Positions 8,412 to 19,800 of a stretch of 64,000 bases of DNA are shown here, piece by piece. Origin of the DNA: Nocardioides sp. WS12 (lineage in GTDB: Bacteria; Actinomycetota; Actinomycetes; Propionibacteriales; Nocardioidaceae); contig NZ_CP053928.1 of the NCBI RefSeq assembly GCF_014108865.1, positions 3,410,001 to 3,474,000 of the forward strand. The letters are read 5' to 3'. Numbering within the stretch: position 1 is the first letter of the stretch; each line of letters opens with the position of its first letter. The translations under genes and the position numbers were made by a program. The notes beneath the pieces were generated by a model. That model did not search any database. It had not been told where the DNA came from and worked only from the letters and a program-made list of their open reading frames with translations.

Positions 8412-9605
8412 TCAGCCGGCTGACCACTTGTTCTTGGACTGCAGCGCGCCCGGGAAGAAGTCCTTGCCCCAGCGCTCCCCGATGCGCTCGAACGGCTTGA
8501 AGTCGTCGTGCAGCACCTTGCCGGCCTTGTCCTTGACGACTTGCACCTTCGAGCCACCACCCATGACGTCGTCCCATTCCTCCTGGGTTTCGCCGTACTC
8601 CGTGCGCTTCCCGTGCGCCACGTGGTCGACGCCGATCGCGTGGCCGAACTCGTGTGCGGCGGTGGACTGCTCCGAGACCAGTGGGGTGATCTTCCCCGTC
8701 ACCGGGTCCTTCGGCTGACCCTGGTACTGCTCCCGCTTCTTCACCACTCCTGCATCGGGAGCCATGCCGCCGCGGCGCTCACCTGTCTTCAAATCGGTGC
8801 TGATCTCCCCGGATTCATACGTGGTGTTCTTGAGGTCGATCGGCAGGTGTTCGCCCCCATCGACCCACAGCACAGTGACCTGCGTCTTGAACGACGCCAC
8901 CTTGAGACCCGCTGCGTACGCGGGCCTGACGTTGCCCTTGCCCGACCACGTCGACTCGACGATCGACTTGAACTGCGCCTTGAATGTCTCGATCTCCTTC
9001 GGGCTCGGGGGCGGGTCACCGCCAGGCACGACCTTGGCCTTGAAGATCAAGGAGATGAGTCCCGTGGTCGGTTCGACGAACGCGTCGAACCGTCCGTCGA
9101 AATCGCCGCGCTCGAAGGTTCTCGCCTCCTTCGGCGCTCCGACGTACTTCATGATGTCGGTGATCTGATCGATCGGCAGCGATCCGAGCTCTGCCGCCGT
9201 CGCCGTCGCGTACGCCTTCCAGTCCCCCTTCATGGTGACCGCGTTCATCGCCGCCACCAGCCGCGGACCGCCGACGAATGCGCCGGCCACCTTGTCGGTA
9301 CGTGCCGCGGCTGGCTCCAGGGTCGCCAGTGCGGCGAGCAGTTGCGGCATGGCGAATCCCTGGATGTCGGCCAGCGGCTTCTCGTTGTCCTTGTCCCGTT
9401 GGACGGCGACAGCGCGCTGGACGGCAACGGACGTCGCGTGATTGCCCACCAGTCGCTGGAGGGCAGCCAGCTGCCGGGGACCGCCGGCACGACCGGCAGC
9501 GAACAGTCCCAGCGACGGAACACCCGGCTGAGGGGCGAGGTCGGTGGATGCGGCGGGGCGGGCGGAGGCAAGTGCCTCCGCCGGCGCGTGCTCGCGATCC
9601 GCCAT
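8412..9605 (-). CDS. Zinc metallopeptidase with eCIS-cargo-like N-terminal motif
   Basis: A 397-residue protein without signal peptide or membrane segment. HEFGHAIGVDH near residue 320 is an exact HExxHxxGxxH zinc motif of the metzincin type, and DDVMGGG about 25 residues later could supply a Met-turn. The N-terminus is Ala/Pro-rich and then reads RQLAALQRLVGNHATSVAVQ near residues 44-63; an 'LQ-x-x-V-G-N-x-A' box of this kind is common at the N-terminus of proteins linked to extracellular contractile injection systems in Actinobacteria. No sheath, tube or baseplate gene is nearby. The function as a secreted or injected protease is inference; the zinc motif is direct. It appears monocistronic between two hairpins. 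Confidence 0.78.
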   Translation of the reverse strand: MADREHAPAEALASARPAASTDLAPQPGVPSLGLFAAGRAGGPRQLAALQRLVGNHATSVAVQRAVAVQRDKDNEKPLADIQGFAMPQLLAALATLEPAAARTDKVAGAFVGGPRLVAAMNAVTMKGDWKAYATATAAELGSLPIDQITDIMKYVGAPKEARTFERGDFDGRFDAFVEPTTGLISLIFKAKVVPGGDPPPSPKEIETFKAQFKSIVESTWSGKGNVRPAYAAGLKVASFKTQVTVLWVDGGEHLPIDLKNTTYESGEISTDLKTGERRGGMAPDAGVVKKREQYQGQPKDPVTGKITPLVSEQSTAAHEFGHAIGVDHVAHGKRTEYGETQEEWDDVMGGGSKVQVVKDKAGKVLHDDFKPFERIGERWGKDFFPGALQSKNKWSAG

Positions 9606-9690
9606 CAGCCAACGCTAGGGACGACTGTCGCGATCCAGAAGAGTCGGCGCGCGCACCAGCGGGCAGGCACGGTGCCCCAACGGGCAGCCC

Positions 9691-9731
9691 GCTGTCGGGT
9701 GGGGCCGAGCCGAACGGCCCCACCCGACAGC
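9691..9731. terminator. Perfect 17-bp inverted repeat, terminator-like
   Basis: Arms GCTGTCGGGTGGGGCCG and its exact complement are separated by seven bases. The element lies 56 bp beyond the stop of the PadR-linked membrane protein gene and upstream of the metallopeptidase start at 9605. There is no U-tract, but the stem is strong enough to insulate the two minus-strand genes. Confidence 0.7.
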
Positions 9732-9786
9732 GTCGCCGGCGCGGACGGAGTCGCAGCCCTCGGGCCACTCCGCGCAGGATCGAGCG

Positions 9787-10392
9787 TCAGAGACTGACGC
9801 GTGACCGGGCCGACCGGCCGAGCAGTTCCAGGACGGCACCCACGATGGTCACCACGGCCAGCACCATCACGAGCGGGAACCAGATGATGAGCGCCGCAGG
9901 TGCGGACGCCACGGCAATCAGTCCCGCTGCTGCGCGGGGGCGACTCCCCCGCAGGAAGATCCCGATCACGATGGCCAGCGCCAGCGCGCCCAGAACGGGC
10001 ACCTGGTCGACGTACGGCTGCCCGTCCTCGAGCAGGTTGTGGACGCCACCCCAGACGTAGAAAGCGGCCACCAGCGCGGCGGTGACCACCCACCACGACG
10101 TACGCACGAACTCCTTGGTTGTTGTCATCAGACTCGACCTCCTTTCGGTCGGCCGACTCCGGAGCCGTCGTTGCGTGTGAACCCAGCTGAGGTCGGCCGG
10201 GATCCCGGTCACGACCCGATGCACGATCACGGCATTCACCACAGCGGATGAATGTCCGTTCTCGTGCGCGTCGGTGGACTGCTCCCACAGGTCGGATGTG
10301 ATCTCGTCGCGTCGGCGTTCGGCCGCTTCCGCGCTCACCCACCCCGTGTAGAAGCCCACCCACATCCGCGCGACGCGCGCCGCGGCGTCCAT
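9787..10392 (-). CDS. Membrane protein partner of PadR regulator
   Basis: A 201-residue protein of no recognised family. The first 85 residues are soluble and charged (AEAAERRRDEITSDLWEQ, a pattern seen in actinobacterial permease-like proteins next to PadR genes), followed by about four hydrophobic segments (WWVVTAALVAAFYVWGGV; VPVLGALALAIVIGIFL; LIAVASAPAALIIWF; LVMVLAVVTIVGAVLEL). The ATG at 10392 shares one base with the stop of the PadR gene (TGATG), so translation is coupled. The layout suggests that PadR represses both, and that the membrane protein is the effector of the unit. The function is unknown. Confidence 0.75.
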   Translation of the reverse strand: MDAAARVARMWVGFYTGWVSAEAAERRRDEITSDLWEQSTDAHENGHSSAVVNAVIVHRVVTGIPADLSWVHTQRRLRSRPTERRSSLMTTTKEFVRTSWWVVTAALVAAFYVWGGVHNLLEDGQPYVDQVPVLGALALAIVIGIFLRGSRPRAAAGLIAVASAPAALIIWFPLVMVLAVVTIVGAVLELLGRSARSRVSL

Positions 10393-10757
10393 CAGGACAA
10401 CTCCAGACCGGGCACGCCGGGCGCACGCACCCGTGACTGCTGCCCGCCCTGTTCCGCCCGATGGGCAGCAAGACTCTGCGCGGCGGCACCGGTCACTTCG
10501 TACATCCGGCGACGCGGCCGTCCCTCGCGCACCGCGATCTCGGCGTCCTCCCAGACGCTGGCCACCAGACCTGCCGCCTCAAGGCGCCCGAGAGCCTTGT
10601 AGAGCGTCCCGTGGGACGTGAGCTTGCCGGTGTCGCCGGCCAGCGCCTTGGCCAGGCGGAACCCGTGGAACTCCGCCTCGCCCGAACGCCTCAGCGCGAG
10701 TCCGACCTCGAGGATCTGGGCCTCGATCGGGATCAGGGTTCCGGCCTTGCGTCGCAT
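10392..10757 (-). CDS. PadR family transcriptional repressor
   Basis: A 121-residue protein with the PadR winged helix: FHGFRLAKAL, TSHGTLYKALGRLEAAGLVAS and RRRMYEVTGAA are the recognition helix and wing, followed by a short C-terminal tail. An in-frame GTG six bases upstream is possible, but the ATG at 10757 is preceded by TAAACT with six bases between, which suits a leaderless transcript starting at the ATG. A 20-bp palindrome directly upstream is the obvious operator, so the gene is probably autoregulated together with the coupled membrane protein gene. Confidence 0.9.
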   Translation of the reverse strand: MRRKAGTLIPIEAQILEVGLALRRSGEAEFHGFRLAKALAGDTGKLTSHGTLYKALGRLEAAGLVASVWEDAEIAVREGRPRRRMYEVTGAAAQSLAAHRAEQGGQQSRVRAPGVPGLELS

Positions 10758-10768
10758 GACCACAGTTT

Positions 10769-10788
10769 ATGGGAAGATATCTTCCCAT
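10769..10788. promoter_or_regulatory. 20-bp perfect palindrome, PadR operator
   Basis: ATGGGAAGATATCTTCCCAT reads identically on both strands and ends 12 bp before the PadR ATG, next to the candidate -10 box on the minus strand. A dimeric winged-helix repressor bound here would block RNA polymerase. Confidence 0.75.
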
Positions 10789-10825
10789 TGTCAATGGCCC
10801 ACACGGGCCATGCGATCAGGTCGAC

Positions 10826-10854
10826 CCCGTCAGCAGCGATGTGCCGCTGACGGG
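10826..10854 (-). terminator. Hairpin after the giant RTX gene
   Basis: A nine-base stem CCCGTCAGC / GCTGACGGG with an 11-base loop starts 26 bp beyond the RTX stop codon on the minus strand. There is no U-tract; it separates the RTX gene from the PadR operator. Confidence 0.55.
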
Positions 10855-10879
10855 CGCTCGACCGAAGGCCCGCAGGTGG

Positions 10880-13800
10880 TCAGAACCCGGCGCAGGCGCT
10901 GTCGTCGAAGTGACCCGGCGTCGACGGGTACGGGCTGCCGGTTCCGTGGCCCTTGCCGTCCTCGGTGTTGACCAGCGCCAGTTCGTCGTACGCCGACGTC
11001 CCCGGCGTCAGCACGTCCGCGCTGGCACCCGGTCGACCGGCACCGTTGCCCGTGGCCCAGACCTGGAGGAAGGACTGGATCGCAGGTGACGGGGCACGCA
11101 GGTCGTTGAAGCCGCCGTACGCCGAGTTGCAGTGCGTGTACAGGTTGTAGACGCCGTTCCAGTCGATCAGCCGGTCGCCGCCGTTCGGACCGTTGATGGC
11201 CTGGTCGGCCTGCATCACGTCGCGGTCCCAGCCGCCGTAGATCCAGTCGATGCCCTGGCGGTGCTGGTTGTTGGCCTGCGTCGCCACTGCCGCTGTGTCG
11301 TCGGCACGGTCGGTCATCTCGAACCACGAGCACGGATCGGTGGTGCCGTCCTTCTTCGTGGTCACCGGCGCGGAGCCTGTGGTGCAGGTCCGGCCCGTGA
11401 ACTGGGCGCCGGTGCCGTACACGCCACGCGGACGCCAGTCGATGATGTCGTCGTTCTTGCCGCCGGCCAGGTGGTCGATGAACTCACCGCTGGCGCCGGG
11501 GTCGGCCAGGCACGCCGCATCGGTGGCCACGCACTGCCTGCCGAGCCCACCCCACAGGACATCGTTGCCGCGACCGCCGAAGAGCGCGTCACCACCGGTG
11601 TCGCCGTTGGCGAGGTCGTCGCCGGCACCACCGTGGATGGAGTCGTGGTCGTTGCCACCGCGGATCCGGTCGGCGCCACCGAACTCGATGCCGTCGAGCG
11701 GCATCTTGGCAGCGGTCGGCCCGCCGACGAAGTCCATCCCGTTGACGTCGTGCAACAGGTCGGCCTCCCGGCTGACCGAGCCGCTCAGGCGCGTCTTGTG
11801 CGTCACCTGGGGCGGCTGGCTCAGGGTCGTCGAGGTCGCGCGAGAGCCGTCCTCGTAACGATCCTGGACACCACCGCGGTCGCCGAGGATGGAGTCCTCG
11901 CCGTCGTCGCCGAACAGGTTGTCGCCACCGAGCTCGCCATAGAGGTCGTCGTCGTCGGCGCCACCGCGGATCGTGTCGGCGCCGTCCTGCCCGTAGAGGA
12001 TGTCCTGGCCGTCGTCACCGAACAGGATGTCGTTGCCGGACGCGCCGCTCACCTCACAGGTCGCGCTGGCTCCGGACCCGCTCACCGGACAGAAGCGCGT
12101 CGACGCCTTGCCGCCGCCGGCCACCCGGACCTTGGCGTCGCCCGTTCGGGAGCTGCCGTAGCGCTTCGAGTAGATGGCTTCGCTCTGCTCGTTCTCGACG
12201 ACGCGGGCGATGGAGCCGTTGTCACCGACCACGAAGTCGTCGTCACCGTCACCGTGAATCGTGTCGTTGCCGTCGCGGTAGGCCTGGCGGCTCCAGCCAC
12301 CGGTGATGTCGTCCTGACCGGCGGTGACGGTGTTGGCGTCGACGCCGGGGGTCGCCCACGCAGCGCCGGCAGGGGCAGACACGATCTCGAGCGCCGTCAG
12401 AGCGACGTCACCGTTGATGACATCGGCACCGCCCTGCCCCTCGATGTAGTCGTCGTTGCCGCCGCCGCTGATCCGGTCGTTGCCGTCCTGACCGAGGATC
12501 ACGTCCACGCCAGCCTGGCCGGACAACGAGTCCGCCCCGGAATGCAACGAGTTGGCACTGGCCGTCATCGGACCGTTCAGGTCGAACTCCGCCACGCCCC
12601 TGCCGGGAACGAGCGCGTTCTGGTCCGCGTCAGCCCGGTTCGTCCGCCAGTCGCGACCCGACGTGACCCGCGTCAACATGCCGTTGTCGCCGATCGCCAG
12701 GTCAGATCCCTCGCCGCCGTAGACGTTGTCGTCGCCGTCCGGCTGACCGACAGCGCCCCCAGCGTTCGTCGAGATCGTCGCCGACGAACCACCGACGACG
12801 TCGTCGTCCTCCGTGCCGCCCAGCACCAGGTCGGAGCCCTGGCCACCTTCGGCGTAGTCGGCTCCCGAGCCGCCGTCGGCCCGGTCGTTGCCGCCCTGGC
12901 CGAGGATCACGTCGTTCGCCGCGTCGCCGGTCAGCTTGTCGGCTCCGGATCGGTCCGACGCCGCACTGTCGCCGAGGTCGTACGGCGCGATCACGCGCTG
13001 CACTTCCACCCGGTTCGCCGTGAGCGAACCCGCCACCGGGAAGGAAGCGATCGGACGGGTCAAGGATCCGTTGTCACCGAGCAGGACGTCCTCGCCGGCA
13101 TCGCCGGTCAGGGTGTCGTCGCCATCAGCCTGACCGGACGCGTTCGGCAGGACGCCGCTCGCCGGTGTGAAGGAACCACCGACGACGTCGTCGTCCCCTT
13201 GGCCACCGCGCACGGTGTCCGCTCCCCGGCCGCCTTCGCCGTAGTCGGCGCCAGCCTGCAGCGAGATGTCGTCGTCGCCACGTTGTCCGAAGACCACGTC
13301 GGCGGCGTCGCCACCTTCGATGGCGTCGCCACCGGCGACGCCCGTCTGTGTGCCGGACTCGTCCGCCAGGTCGACGCCGCGCGTCGTGGTCAGACCGCGG
13401 CCGGCCATCACCGGGTGCGCCGTACCACCACGGACCACCCAGGCGTTGTCACCGGCGATGACGTCTTGCCCTCCCCCGCCGTAGAGGGAGTCGTTCGCAT
13501 CCGGTCGGCCGGGCTCGGATCCCAGGAGCAGGCCCGAGGCGAGCTCGGAGGAGCCACCGACGAGGTCGTCGTCGCCAGCCTCGCCCCAGATCTGGTCCGT
13601 ACCGGGGTTGCCCTCGGCGTAGTCGTCGGCGTTGCCGCCGTAACTGATGTCATCGGCCAGACCGCCATAGCTGCGGTCGGCGTCGTCGCCGCCCACGAGG
13701 TAGTCGTTGCCACCAAGTGCGGCGTTGTCGGAGCCCAGGTCCGTCGGGTACGGCGCACCGGCGAGCTCGTCGGTCGTCGCGTTGTCACCGACGAGGACAT

Positions 13801-16800
13801 CCTCGCCACCTGCACCCAGCACGGTATCGGCGCCATCGTCCGTGCCGGCCTTCGACGTACCACCGAGCAGCACATCGGCCTCGGTGCCACCATCGATCCA
13901 GTCGTCGCCCTTGTTGCCCTGGAGCCGGTCGGCGCCTGCGCCGCCATAGAGGGCGTCCGCGCCGGTGTTGCCGTAGACCTGATCGGTCCCGGCCTCGCCG
14001 TAGCCCTGGTCGTTGCCGCTGCCGCCGTAGACGAGGTCGGCGTCGTCGCCGCCATAGAGGTGGTCCGTGCCGGAGTTGCCGCAGACTCGATCCGCAGCAC
14101 CTGCGGTGTAGGCCCAGTCGCCACCGCCACCGGCGTTGACGATGTCCACTCCATTGCCGCCGAAGATCAGGTCAGCCGCATCCGCTTCGACGGTCGTCTC
14201 GTCGGGCTGCTTGCTGACCGGGTCGGACTGCACCGCACAGGCGTCGACCGTGGTGTCGCCGAAGATCGACGACGGTCCGTCCGAGCCGTAGATACGGTCG
14301 CTTCCCGTGCCGCCCACGAGCTTCTTCGGGCTGCTGCCCGCACCCGGGAGCACGATGACCTCGCGGGCGCTGCCGAGCACGTCGGTCGCGGAGCCGGGTT
14401 CGCCGACTGTCGAGAGAGCCGCGACGACATAGTCGTCACCCGGACCACCGTAGATCTCGTCCGAACCGAGGCCGCCCGTCAGTACGTCGGCACCTGCGCC
14501 GCCGTACACGATCGCCTTCTGGTTCGACAGGGACCCGGTGGTGACGAAGTCCAGGCCGTTGGAGCCGTAGACCGTGTCGTTACCGATACCGGTGTCGACC
14601 GTGTTCCGGTCCGTCGCCGCGTCGTCCGCTCCGGTGCCGCTCTCGCCGATCTTGTCGTACTTGCCGGTGTAGATCTCGTCGTCGGCCGAGCCACTCTTCA
14701 TCACGTCGCTGCCGGGACCGCCCACGAGGACGGAGTCCCTCCCGCGGTAGAGCGCTTCCTCCGCAGCCGAGCCACCAGTGGTACCGGCCTTGATGCCCTC
14801 GGAGTCCGCCAGGACGCTGTCGTTGGCGGTACCGATGGTGTCGTTGCCGCCGTTGCCGGCCAGCTTCACCTTGCCGAGACCGGCAGCGATCTGGTCGTTG
14901 CCCGAGCCGGTGGAAGCGAACAGGACGGCGTCGGTCGGAGCGACCAGACTGCCGACGTCGACCGGGTCAAGGAGGGTGACCTTCCCGGCCTTGGCCGGGG
15001 CGAGGTCGACCTCGCGTGCAGCGGACAGCGGCACCAGCGAACCGTCACCGGTCACCGAGTCATTGCCGTTGCCCACGGTGATCGAGTCGTTGCCCGCGCC
15101 ACCGGCAACGATCGCCTTGGCCGCACCGACGGCATCGGGCGAGTCAGCCAAGTCGGTGCGATCCAGGGTCGTGACGAGGTCGGATCCACCGCCCGAGTCC
15201 ACCCAGGACGTCCCCACCCCGGTGCGGATGACGTCGTCACCGTCACCGGTGAAGACGACGGCGGTCTTGTCGAAGGGCTGGGGCACGGCGTTGGCGACCG
15301 GAGCCGAACCACCCGTGAAGGAGACCGTCAGCTTCCCGTCGTAGTCACGGCCGTCGAGGACGACCGTCTTGATCGTGTTGCCACCCTCGTCCGGGAAGGT
15401 CTCGGTGAGGCCCAGGCCCCGGATCTCGACGGCCGGCTTGTGGACCTCGCCGTCCTCCTCGGTGTACGCCGGCACCTGACGGACCACCCAGGTCTCGTCC
15501 TTGCCGCCGGAGTCCCAGAGGGCGTCGCCGCGAGGGCCACCGCCACCGAACTTGCCCGCGAAGACGTACAGGACGTCGCCCTTCGTGCCCCCGAGCCTCG
15601 GGGGCGGCGGCGTGCAGTTCGGCTTGAGGTTGAAGTCGAGCAACTTGATGTTGACCAGGGTGAAGTCGAAGCTCACCGAGAACGGACTGATCCCGATCTC
15701 GACGAAGATCTTGATGTAGAGAGAGAGCTCTCCCCCGACGTTGAACAGACAGATCGGATTCTTGGCTGCCGCAGCGGCGAACTCGAACAGCCGGAACTTG
15801 CCGTCGTTGTTGGGGTCGTTCCAGTAGAAGCCGACGGTCAGCTTGATGCCGCCGACGACTCCGACCTCGAGGATCCCGAGGGACACCGAGGCGCCCGCTT
15901 CCAGGTAACCGGTGAACTTGACGACCGGGATCGGTACGCCATTCTTGTCGATCGTCTTGAAGTAGAGGCTGTCGAGGACCTCGGCTGCGTCACCGGTCTC
16001 GATCGCCTTGCGGATGCCGTAGGTGTCGAACCCGGCCGCGATCCGGAGCTCGACCGAGGCACCTCCACCGATGACCATCATCACCGGCGGCGGGGCGTAG
16101 ATCGGGCCGAAGGACTTCTGGAACTGGAAGCCCAGGCTCAGCGGACCACTGTCGAACTCGACCAGCGGGATGTCGCCGCCGCTGATCAGGTTGAACAGGA
16201 TCGTCGGGTCCTCGATGACGGGGATCGAGATGCCCGCCGTCAGTGCGGAGCGCGGCTGGACCTTGGCGGGGTTGGCCAACGACCCCGAGGCGTCCTTGGC
16301 GTTGATGGCGTTCGTCGCGCCCGGCTTCGGATCGTAGGTGCCGCCCGGCGCACTTGCCGGTGTCTTGTCGATCAGCGCCGTCGAGTTGCCTGCTGTGACG
16401 TTCGTCGTCGCCGTTCTGGAAGCGAGCAGGTTGAAGCTGCCGATGTTGACACCGCAGTCGTTCTCGGTGCACTTCACATCGTTCAGGAGTCCCCGGACGG
16501 TCTTGAGCGCGTTGAGGAACGGCTTGATCTTCGCCCCGCCCGGGAGGGTGTTGAACTTGTCGGCGAGGGTCGCGATGGTGACTTCACCTCCACCCGCCGC
16601 CTTGGACAGGTCGGAGATCACCGGCATGGGCGTGAAGATCGTGTCCAGGATCGGCTGCAGCGGTTTGGCCGCGTCGACGATCTGCTTCAGGTACGGCGCC
16701 AGTGCGTCGCCGAAGAACTTGCCGGCGTTCAACGTCACGTTGTTGAACTTGATGACCAGGTTGTCGGTGTTGCTGGGCGGAACCGCCGGTCCGGAGCTGG

Positions 16801-19800
16801 CACCCCAACCCCAGGTCAGCCGGAAGTCCGTGGACACACCGGGCATGGCGGCATCCACCGAAGCCTTGAGGTGCCAGTTGATGTCGACCTTGGCCTTGAT
16901 GCTCACCTTGATGGCGTCGGCAACCCGGATCCGGGCGATCTCGGCGAGGCTGAGATCGCCACCGGGGCCGATGATGTCGATGCCGAACAGCCCGACGAAC
17001 TCCGGCTTGATCGGCGCGTTCTTCTTCACGTCGACCTTGATGATCGACAGCTGGGCCTGGAGGTCCGGCGTGGTGCCGTCGGCCTGGTCGAGCTGGAGAG
17101 CCGCGCCCACGGCGAACTCGTTCACCTTGCTCGTGTCGATGTAGAACCCGCGACTGCGGCTCATCCCGATCTTGACGTCGAGTGACCAGCCGACGCCGCC
17201 GCTGACCGAGCCCCCGTCGCCGGTCTTGAGCGAGAGACCCGGCAGACCCAGGTCAACCGGCAGCTTTCCGCCGAGGCACTCGCCGAGGCCGTCGACGGTT
17301 TCGTCGTCCTCGCAGCCCTTGTCGGCCGAGACGATGCCCTGGCCGAGGACCAGGCCCAACGTCACGCCTTCGATCTCCGTGACGGACGCCAAGTCATCGC
17401 AGGCCAGGGCCGGCAGGCGGGGCGCGTACTTCGTCGCGATGTACGTCGCCGGTGCCGGCGTGGTCTTGTTGTCGGCGTACGTCAGCACACCCTTGGCAAC
17501 CGTGCCGAGAGACTTGTAGACGCCGTCAACGGTGTTCGACCGGAGGATCCGGTAGCCGGCCGTCGCTGCTTCGACTTCCTCCCACGTCACGGTGTTGTAT
17601 TTCGTGGCCGACAGGCCGCTTGCGTTCGTGACGACCGAGCTGGCGTCCGAGGGGACGGATTCCTTCGTGACGGTGGCGCTCTCCTTGTAGAGCGAGACCA
17701 CCTTGTAGAAGTACGTCGTCGTGTCGGTGTCCGCAGCGTCGACGGCTTCCGCTTCCGGTGCCGCCGGCGGGAGAAGCGGGCTGTTGCAGGTGAAATCGAG
17801 CTGGATGCCCGTGGGCCCGTTGATCTTGATGTCCAGCGCTTCGCCGAGCTTGGTGGTGAGCAGCTCCCTGGCCTTGCTGACCGTGCTCGGGTCGCCGTTC
17901 GCCTGGATGAAGTCGTCGATCTTCTTGCGGGTGTCGCCCATGAAGTCGGCGCCAGCCTGCAGGTCCTTGCCGATGACCGGCAGCTCGCCGCCGTTCGAGG
18001 CGGTGCGCAGCGCCGTTTCGGCGTAGAAGAGGTACTGCTGGAGTCCCTCGGCCAGGGTGCCGAACTCGAACGGCTTGCCGCTGATGAGTCCCTCGAGGTC
18101 GCCCGGCGTCTCGACCACTGTGCTGGTGCCCGTGAAGACGTCGCTCAGGTCGTCTCCGTCGCCGAGGGTGCTGGTGACGGTGAGGTTGCCACCCAGGACT
18201 GCCGTGTCATTCACGAACATCGGGAAGTCCGCACACAGGATGACGGCGTCTTCGTCGCCACAGTCGGCGCCACCATTGGTGAGCGCGACATCGAATCCGG
18301 ACGAGAAGAAGTCGACGATCGACGGCGTGTCCTCGCCGGTCGTGCCGGTCACCTCGACACCGAAGCCCGCGTGGAAACTGCCCGGCTCCTCCTCGGTGCC
18401 CAGGTCGACACTGATCGGGCCGATGCTGGCCCCGATGTGGGCGTTTTCGGCAGAGACGTTGACGCCGAAGTCGATGCTGGACTCGGTCTCGTCGACGAGG
18501 GTGTTGTCGATCGGGTCGAGCATGGCCTCGGCACTCAGCGGAAGCAGCAGACGCAGCTTCACGGTGCCGCTCGCTTCGACGCTGAGTTCACCGCCGCCAG
18601 AGACGCCGATCAACTGCTGGCCGTCGAACTCGAGGTTGACCTCGCGGGCCACGCCGTACTCGCGGTGCCAGGTCAGGTCGAGGCGCAACTGGGCACCGTC
18701 CGCGCCCGCATCGATCAGGCCGAAGTCGATGGTGGAGTCGTGGCCGAGCGCGTCCTGGGCGATGGCGATCGTCTCCTGCAGCGAAGCAGGGGTACCGGCC
18801 ATGAGGGTGTGCGCGGCACCGAGGAGTTCGTTCTCGACGAGGTACGGCGTCCCGTCCTCCGGCACGCTCTCGAGTTGGGGCGACAGCACGAGGATGTCGC
18901 CGTCCTGGGCGACGATGGTGGAGAGGGTCGACCCGATGACGATCTGGCGTCCGACGAAGGCTTGGTCGAAGTCGGCCCCGGCGTCGGTCAGCCAGGTCGT
19001 GGCCGGAATCTCGCCTGACGCGGCGTGCTGGCTGTAGTCGACACCGGCGGCGCCACTGGCGCCCGCGCCGATCAGCTGGCCGACCGACGAACCGACGAAC
19101 GGGATCGGGACATCGAGCCCGCCGCCGGTCATGGTGGTGAGGTCACTGCCGGCGTTCTCGAAGGCTGCCTGGACGCCACCGAACAGGGACGTCGGGTTGT
19201 CGGGCTCGAAGTTGAGCGCGAGGAGGAGGCCAGCGCGCTCGGCGTCCTCGGGGGTGACCGTCACCTCAGCCGGGTCGGCGTCGGCGTCGATTCCGTTGGC
19301 GAGGTCCGCGACGCTGCCCGTCACCGTCACGTTGGTGGAGTTCTCGCCGTCGGCGAAGGCGTCCGGGGCGTCATCAACGCTGATCTCGAGCTCGGCACTC
19401 ATGGAGCCACCGAGCTCCTGGGAGAAGACGTCGTCGGCCGCGTCCGAGGTGTTCTCGGCCTGCCGGCGGACCCGCTCGACGAACGCAGGAATGGGGATGT
19501 CGCCTTCGCCCTCCAGCGTGAGGGTCTGCTCGACGGTCGCGTCCAGGTCGCCACCGATCGAGAGCGCGAGGAAGCCGCTCGAGGTGTTGATCTGCACCGG
19601 CGAGGTGATCGACGCATCGGCGTCGAGGACGGTGCGGTCCGACTGGCGCAGCAGGACTCGGTCGGCAGCCAGCGGCAGAGAGGTGATCACCCGGCCCAGT
19701 CCGCTCGCGTCCACCTGCTGGAAGGGACACGGCGCCGTGGCTTCGCTCGGGTCGCAGTCAGGGACCTCCTCCTGGTCGCCGTTGACGTAGGTCAGCGGAT

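Noticed and set aside
8412..9605. Complete contractile injection system
   Set aside because: Only the cargo-like metallopeptidase is present; no sheath, tube, baseplate or ATPase gene occurs in the window.
11560..15110. CRISPR-like regular repeats
   Set aside because: The periodicity is of 27-bp units coding GGxGxDxxx with drifting DNA sequence; no constant repeat and no spacers.
11132..17185. 2,017-codon open frame on the plus strand
   Set aside because: It lies antisense to the RTX gene; its Val/Asp/Arg-rich composition reflects GC-rich third positions of the real gene, and it has no recognisable domain.
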